DNA from: Neocallimastix lanati (nom. inval.)
Lineage: Eukaryota > Neocallimastigomycota > Neocallimastigomycetes > Neocallimastigales > Neocallimastigaceae
Length of the DNA: 55,000 nt
Direction of reading: 5' to 3'
Assembly (NCBI GenBank): GCA_016946835.1
Contig: JACVTC010000022.1
Coordinates: forward strand, 107,501-162,500
Made by a program: the position numbers and the translations under genes. Below the pieces are notes generated by a model. The model was given only the letters and a program-made list of their open reading frames with translations. It ran no database searches and was not told where the DNA came from. Below, one piece after another: positions 37,479 to 55,000 of the stretch; position 1 is the stretch's first letter, and every line of letters begins with the position of its first letter.

Positions 37479-40081
37479 TTTTTTTTTTTTTACTTACTCG
37501 TCAGAATCATGTAATCTTGGAACATATTTGAAACTAGAATCAAGCATATTTTGAAGAAACATTGTATCATTACCAGCTTTTGATGCTAATTATTTATATA
37601 TTGATTTTTAAATAATAATTTTTAGTATTAATATCATTAATATATATTAGTATTATTATTAATTATATTATTTATTATTATTTTATATGTCTTCATTACA
37701 TCTAGCTTTAGTAGCTTCGAATGACTCCTCTAAATCAGATAATGATGGTGGTAATTTGTTTTCAATAGCCTCAGAAGGTGTTGTTGTTTCATTTTTATTG
37801 TTTATTGCTTCAGAATATGATGTCTTTGTAAAAAATTTATATATTATTAATAAAATTGTAATTCATATTATTTTTTATATTTATATATTAATAAATAAAA
37901 TAATAATAGTAAAATGAAAAAAAAAATAAAAAATAAAAAAAAAAAAAAAAAAACTTTACTTGTTTTGATAATGAAGTTTTTGATTGATTTTGAGATGGCG
38001 TATTACTTTCATTATTTTGTTGGATAGATGTAGGTTCTGATGTTTTGGGTAGTACAGGTGGAATATTTTGACTTGTAACAACTATAAAATTTTATTTTTC
38101 GTAAAAATAGATATTTATTTATTTAGTTAATATAATTAATTTATTAAATATTTCAAAAAATTATAAATATTTTAATTATGTAGTTATCAAAATACATACC
38201 AATAGGAGTATTCGTCCTTGAATCAGCTGATGCTGCAGCAACAGCTGCATACCTTGGTTGAACTGATGATGAGTTAATTGGTGAAGATATATCAGTTAAA
38301 CCACGTACAGCGCTTGTGAATGATGCTCTTGGTGTTCCCGGTTTTGATGATGATGCAAAAGACGAAGTTGGGGTAGGTGATTTATTACTTGTTATAGAGT
38401 TATTTCTTGATTCTTTTATATTATTATTTTTTGAAATAAGATTAATTCAATTTATTAGTATTTATTAGTGTCAATTTTGAATAACTTTTTATTTTTATTT
38501 TTATTTTTTTTTTTTTTTCTTTTTTTTTTTTTATTATATATATATATATTGAATTTAAAAATAATTCACCTCTATTAGATATATTTGCTAAACTATTCTT
38601 ACTTGATAATGATCTTAAAGGTGATGATACATCCTTTTTCTTATCTTCATATTTATCTCTTTGTGAAAGAACTGGTGATTGTAATGGTGTATCCTATTTA
38701 AATTTTATAATTAAAATTAATAAATAATTATAATAAGAAAAAAAAAAAAAAAAGAAAAGTATAAATATTTTATATTTTTCTTTTTTAAAAAATATTATAT
38801 AAACACTTTATAATAGTAAATAATATATTATATATATAACTTACATCTCTATTTTTATCAGAATCATCTATTAAATTTTTTATTGTTTTAATATATATAT
38901 ATATATATATTAAATAAAAAAAATATGTTATTCATTAATATTTTTTTAATTAGTATAATTTTATTTCATTTTTCTTTAGTATTTTTTTAAATTTCTTTAT
39001 TTTGTATAATAATTCATATTTTTGTTAAATTAAAAGACACGTACTATCTTTATCATCATCATTAAATCCATAGTATTCAGCCTTAGTTAAATTCAATTCA
39101 TCATATATTCCATCATCTTCCATAAAGTCATCTTCTTCATGATTTTCGACATAATATTGAATATCTTCACGAATACTATTTACCTTCATTGAATTAATAT
39201 TAATTTTAAATTTATTAAATAAAATTAAAAATCATTTTTTTAAATAATACTTTTTTTTTTTCTTTCGTTATTATTATTTTTTATTATTTTTTATCATACC
39301 TTTTCTACACTTAAGTTGCCATTTTCAATTAATCTTAAAATGATTTCTAATTGCATGATGTGATGTTTATGTTTCTCTACTCTCTTTTCAATTTCATCTA
39401 ATCTTTCAGTTTTATTACTATCCCCTTTTCTTGACTTTTTTATTGCTACTTGTAGTTTTTCAGCTTCAGCTTCATATTTATCAATTTGTGAACTTAAGGT
39501 TTCAACTTGTGTTGTTATAAAATTACAGAGATCAACTTTTTCTTTTTCTTGTGGATCTATTTTATTGGCCGATTGTAAACCTTCTTTTGAATATGCTTTT
39601 GTTTTTAATTCTTTTTCACATGCTTTAAATCTTTCCATTTGCTTTTGAATTATATTATTATTATTATTATTATACATTTTTTTTTTTATAATTATTAATA
39701 AAGTAATAGAATATTTTTTTTACTTATTTAATAAATATAAAATACCTGTTCAATTAATCTTCTATTTTCTGTAAGTGCCCTCTTATCCTTTATTTCATTT
39801 GAAGATAACCATGTTTTTATTTGGTCTCGATATCTTTGTAACTTTTTTATTTCTTTTTTCAATTCTGATTCATACTTTTCTTTTTGAGTTATATTGGATG
39901 ATGATTGTATTTTTTCAAATATTGTTTCGAATGTATCAACACCTTCCGCAACCTTTTTCAAGGTTCTATCAATTTCGCCTTTATTTATACAATATTAATA
40001 ATACTATATTTAATGAATTAAACAATAATAATAATAATAATAATTATAATTATTCTAACCTTGTAATTTCCTACTAGTCAT
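36579..40081 (-). CDS. NOT3: CCR4-NOT complex subunit NOT3/NOT5 (CNOT3-like)
   Basis: Subunit of the CCR4-NOT deadenylase that shortens mRNA poly(A) tails (family knowledge). Start MTSRKLQ at 40081 (exon 40081-40060), then 39978-39746, 39641-39300, about 39182-39049, and smaller exons near 38848-38876, 38570-38695, 38200-38427, 37980-38084, 37690-37822, 37500-37590, 37160-37310, 36800-36970 and 36579-36617. The Not3 N-terminal coiled coil is near-textbook: [60 protein letters not shown]. The middle is Ser/Asn/Thr-rich and unconserved. The C-terminal NOT box is clear: [49 protein letters not shown] and [12 protein letters not shown] before TAA. The middle linker is shorter than in human CNOT3. 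Divergent to the WD40 gene at 42511. Confidence 0.93.
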
Positions 40082-40372
40082 TTTTGTATTAAGTAAATTA
40101 TTGAATATAAATTCTGAATATTTATGAATGGAAAATATTATAAAAATTAATATAAGATCTTTTATTATATAAATTTCAGTTTTAATATTATTAAATGCAC
40201 TTAATTCTTTAAAAATTAATGTTTAAAAAATTTTAATTTATAAAAAAATGTAAAATTAAATTAAAAGGAATAATTTCAAATTAAATGTATATATATAATT
40301 TATATTTTATTCTTTCCTCTTATTTATATTATATTTTTTATCCCTAATTTCTATTATTATTTTTTATTTTTA

Positions 40373-40403
<31 letters not shown>

Positions 40404-40579
40404 TTTTTTTTAATTTTATATAAACTAAAATCTTAAAATCTTTTTTATTTATTTTTTTATTTATTTTTATTTTTATTAATTTCAGATAAATATCTTTTAT
40501 ATTTTTTTATTTTTTATTTTAAAAAATTATTTATTTGATAATAAACATATAAAATAATGAAACTTTTTGAAAAAAATAT

Positions 40580-40625
<46 letters not shown>

Positions 40626-41070
40626 CTGTTATTATTGATTATTGTAATTATTTGTATTTGTATTTGTACTTTTTTTTTTTTTTTTTTTTTTTGTTTATTA
40701 AATTATAATTACTTCATGGTATTAAAATAGTAATTAAATATATATATACACAAGTGTATATATATTTATATACATTAATGCTTATACTTTTAATTTTAAA
40801 TTGAGACTTTTAGAAAAGAAATTAAAATTTACTTTTGATAAATCAGCTCTACTAATTACTTAATTGTGTATAACTAATTTAAAAAAATAATTTTTAATTA
40901 TTTAAATTTTGCTTTAGTAAATTTTTTATATTAAATATATTAATAATTTTATTATTGGTTTTTAAAGATAAAAAAAAAAAACATTATATAAATTAATCGA
41001 TTCTATAAAAACGATTAAACGATTTTTAAATCAATCAATTCCATTAATTATAAACTTTTAATAAAAATTT

Positions 41071-41218
<148 letters not shown>

Positions 41219-41645
41219 TATTATATAAATAAATGAATTAATGAATAAATAAATATAATAATTTAAATACTAAAAATTTAAAATAAACAAGTAAATTTGA
41301 AAGATTAAGAAAAATATGAATAAATATTATAACCAAAAAAAAAAAAAATTTTTTTTGTGTATAAAATATAAAATATAACTTTATTTTCAATAAATCAGAA
41401 TTTTTGAATTTGAAATATTTTTCTTAATATTAAATAATTTTAATTTTATATATACATATATAATATTTTATAAATTTTAGTTCAAAAATAATATGTAGCT
41501 TTAATTAAAATAAATTCCTCGATAAATAGTTTTATTATTATTGCTAAAAATAAGGTTTAATATATGAATAGTATTATTGTTATAAAGCATATATAAAATT
41601 TATATATAAATATTATTAATAGAAGAATATCATTTAAAATTGTAA

Positions 41646-41792
41646 TATGGCGCATACCTGACTTGAATAGAGCATTTATATAATAACATGATATAAGTAA
41701 ATTTATGTAATTAAAGTAAAATAAAAGTAAAAGTAAAATGATTATTTTATTGAAAATGAATTTAGAGAAGATCACAAATATAATTTTGAAAT
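41646..41792. repeat. Diverged direct repeat, copy A
   Basis: Matches 42007-42163 in the same orientation. Shared landmarks are ATATGGC, CATTTATnTAATAACnTGAT, AAATTTATGTAATTAAA and GAAAATGAATTT. The offset between copies is about 361 bp. Confidence 0.7.
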
Positions 41793-41877
41793 TCATGTTG
41801 AAGTAGACTTAGGTAGTGATCTAGATACTTGAAAATTACCACAAGATTTATAATGATAATGAATTCAGGACCTGTAA

Positions 41878-42000
41878 GTTGGTACTCAAAATTGTAAAGT
41901 ACCATGAAAGTTTCAACCTCAAAATAGTAAATACTGTGAAATACATGAATGTGCTCGTAAATGTGCTTATGATATAAAAATTTCTTTAATGATTTGAATG
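41878..42000 (+). pseudogene. Decayed Cys-rich coding fragment
   Basis: One frame reads VGTQNCKVP, a TGA, then KFQPQNSKYCEIHECARKCA and YDIK. The Cys-x(n)-Tyr-Cys-x2-His-x-Cys-x3-Cys spacing resembles short Cys/His motifs in fungal secreted or zinc-binding proteins. Stops upstream and within, no start codon and no splice context: a relic at best. It lies between the two direct-repeat copies. Confidence 0.3.
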
Positions 42001-42006
42001 TATATA

Positions 42007-42163
42007 TATGGCAAATACAAAACGTAAATACAACATTTATCTAATAACGTGATATAATTAAATTTATGTAATTAAAATAAAATAAAATAAGTAAAAATAA
42101 AATAATTATTGTATTTTATTTTTTCGAAAATGAATTTTAAGAAAATAATAAATAAAATTTGTA
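42007..42163. repeat. Diverged direct repeat, copy B
   Basis: Partner of 41646-41792. Differences are spread along the length, so the duplication is old. Confidence 0.7.
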
Positions 42164-42510
42164 TAATTAAATAATTAAATAAATAAATATAAAACTTTAT
42201 TAAAGTGTTTAATTTTTCTATATTATTATTTCAAGGAAAAATATATTTTTTTAATTTTTAATTTTTAATTTTTAATTTTTAATTTTTAATTATTAATTAT
42301 TAATTTTTAATTTTTAATTTTTAATTTTTAATTTTTTTTTCTATTTTTTTTTTTATCCTTCTTTTATTATTATTATTTTTATTTTCTTAAATTTATATTT
42401 CTATTATTATTATTTAATAATTTAAAATTTATACCCATTTTGTTCAATATATACCATACATTAAAATAATTTTTTTTTTTTTTTTTTTTAAAAGTTTATA
42501 TGTACAAGAA

Positions 42511-53298
<10,788 letters not shown>

Positions 53299-53552
53299 AT
53301 ATATATATATATATATATTTTTGAATGATTATTAATATATATATATATATAATATGTATATATACAAATGAAAAAAAAAGAAAAGAAAAAAAGAAAAAAT
53401 AAGAAAAAAAAATATTTTCTTTATTATTTTTGAGTCATCAAAACAATAATTTTTTTTTTATATTTTATGTGTTTAAAAAAAAAAAAAAGCAATAGTAAAA
53501 AAAATTAATTATTGTAATAATAATCAAAAATTTACTATCATATTTTAACTGA

Positions 53553-53599
<47 letters not shown>

Positions 53600-54094
53600 A
53601 TAATAAATAAATAAATAAAAAATTGTTATAATTATTCAAAGATTACAATTCAATATTCAATACAATGCTAATTAAAAGAAAAATGTAAGAAAAATGATAT
53701 ATAAAATTAAATTAAATAAAATAGATAAATGTATTATTTGTATTTATATTTAATATATATTTATTATATAATCTACAGAATATAGTTCATATATGAATTT
53801 TAATTATTTATGTTATATAAATGCTTATTATATTTATTATTACTATTATTATTAGAATAATAATTATAATTGTTTTGATAATTTGAAATTAAAATTATTA
53901 TATTAAATATTTGATGGAACCGCTTCTTAAAAAAAAAAAAAAAGAAATTATTTGATTTATTATAAATTATATGAATAGTATATATAATATATACATAGAA
54001 ATTAACATAAAAATAAAATGAAAAAAAAAATTACTAAAAAAAGATAGAATAATAGGTAAAATTAATAATGGATATTTTATTTATTCTAATCTAT

Positions 54095-54112
54095 AATAAA
54101 GTAATAAAGTAA

Positions 54113-54187
<75 letters not shown>

Positions 54188-54298
54188 ACAAATAAATAAA
54201 TAAATAAATAAATAAATAAACAAATAAATAAATAAATAAATAAATGTATGAATAAATAAATAAATAAATAAATGTATAAATAAATAAATAAATAAATA
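54095..54298. repeat. (AAAT)n tetranucleotide array
   Basis: About 50 AAAT units with a few AAAC and ATGT interruptions. The minus-strand open frame of Leu/Phe/Ile/Tyr here is only the repeat. Confidence 0.95.
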
Positions 54299-54499
54299 AT
54301 TGTTAATATATGTGAAATATATGAAGAATAAGCTTCAATTGTATAAGCCACAATATATTTATATAAGCATTTACATTAGAAGAAGTAAATGCTAATGACT
54401 CTATATCATAAGATATATTAATAAAGTTGACGTAATTGTATATACACTTATGACTTTATAACAGATTAAGAGTCTCTTCTAACTCTTAAAAAGATTTTT

Positions 54500-54720
54500 A
54501 GCAAACTTAGCAAAATGAACCGTCTACCCAACACAATATTATGTTTTGGAATTATAAATTATGATAATAAAAGTTGCTCATTATGTCAATTTAAGGAAGA
54601 CTGATAAAACAGAATGAACATTTGAAATGATTAAGATTACAAAATTGAAGAAAAACGAAAAAAATATAAAATAGTTGATAAAAGAGAAATTACCACAAGT
54701 AAATAATAAAATTATGAAAA
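54500..54720 (+). pseudogene. Possible non-LTR retrotransposon remnant (RT zinc-binding tail)
   Basis: Frames can be pieced as LANLAK, then TVYPTQYYVLEL, then NYDNKSCSLCQFKED (Cys-x2-Cys at 54575-54586), then an acidic/Lys-rich stretch, each separated by stops or frame changes. The order PTQYYL ... CPLC ... E/D recalls the zf-RVT region at the end of LINE reverse transcriptases. Very degraded, so low confidence. Confidence 0.25.
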
Positions 54721-54860
54721 TATAGTAGTATTAATTCAATAGAGAAATAAACACATTAAAGTATATATTAATGACTCATAATGAAACTTTAGAATCTTAA
54801 TAATGGGCCATAATTATACACAAAGGAATCTATTTAGTGTGACAAACTGTTTTCATCCCA

Positions 54861-54892
<32 letters not shown>

Positions 54893-55000
54893 TACAAAAT
54901 ACAATTTAATAATATACAATTACAAAGTTTTAAGCAATCATATATTTAATAGTGGTTTTTGCACAACCACAAAACATACAAAACATATTATTTAAAGTAT

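Larger units (their letters stand above)
53299..55000. other. 3' flank and intergenic sequence
   Basis: A/T-rich with TA dinucleotide runs (about 53297-53350), poly-A (about 53557-53597) and an AAAT array. After about 54320 the composition becomes more complex and contains a possible retroelement scrap. No intact gene was seen up to the window end. Confidence 0.6.

Noticed and set aside
54091-54351. Membrane-protein-like minus-strand frame rich in LFIYL repeats
   Set aside because: The AAAT array read in one frame; no start context or conserved sequence.

Overview
The window is a piece of a very AT-rich, intron-dense eukaryotic genome full of homopolymers and trinucleotide arrays. It encodes a UFD4/TRIP12-type HECT ligase whose closest remembered matches are fungal, a fungal-type G-gamma subunit, a flagellar axoneme protein (CFAP43) and a Ty3/gypsy chromovirus. 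A flagellated fungus with this base composition points to an anaerobic gut fungus (Neocallimastigomycota). That assignment is inference, not a database match.

Layout. (1) 1-6229, minus: 5' part of UFD4/TRIP12; the HECT domain lies beyond base 1. (2) 6230-10081: AT-rich divergent intergenic region. (3) 10082-19316, plus: CFAP43, 27 exons that I could join in frame by eye. (4) 22839-23054, plus: single-exon G-protein gamma subunit. (5) 23055-35400: accessory block with decayed coding scraps, a tandem array of about 360 bp units, a frameshifted FLYWCH/MULE transposase, a complete-looking chromodomain LTR retrotransposon with apparently identical 607 bp LTRs and 5 bp target duplications, and a cluster of fold-back elements. 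(6) 36579-40081, minus: NOT3/NOT5 subunit of CCR4-NOT. (7) 40082-42510: divergent intergenic region with a diverged direct repeat around a decayed Cys-rich fragment. (8) 42511-53298, plus: about 26-exon gene for a roughly 2,100-residue WD40 protein, possibly ciliary. (9) 53299-55000: intergenic sequence with an AAAT array and a possible LINE remnant.

The housekeeping genes (ubiquitin ligation, mRNA deadenylation, G-protein signalling, flagellum) show no operon-like functional link. The most interesting objects are the retrotransposon, whose single uninterrupted ORF lacks reverse transcriptase and nearly all of RNase H and whose LTRs carry a tRNA-like segment, and the fold-back family built around a GCGAAATGC motif. 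Splice sites were read by eye from GT...AG and frame continuity, and could be off by a few bases.
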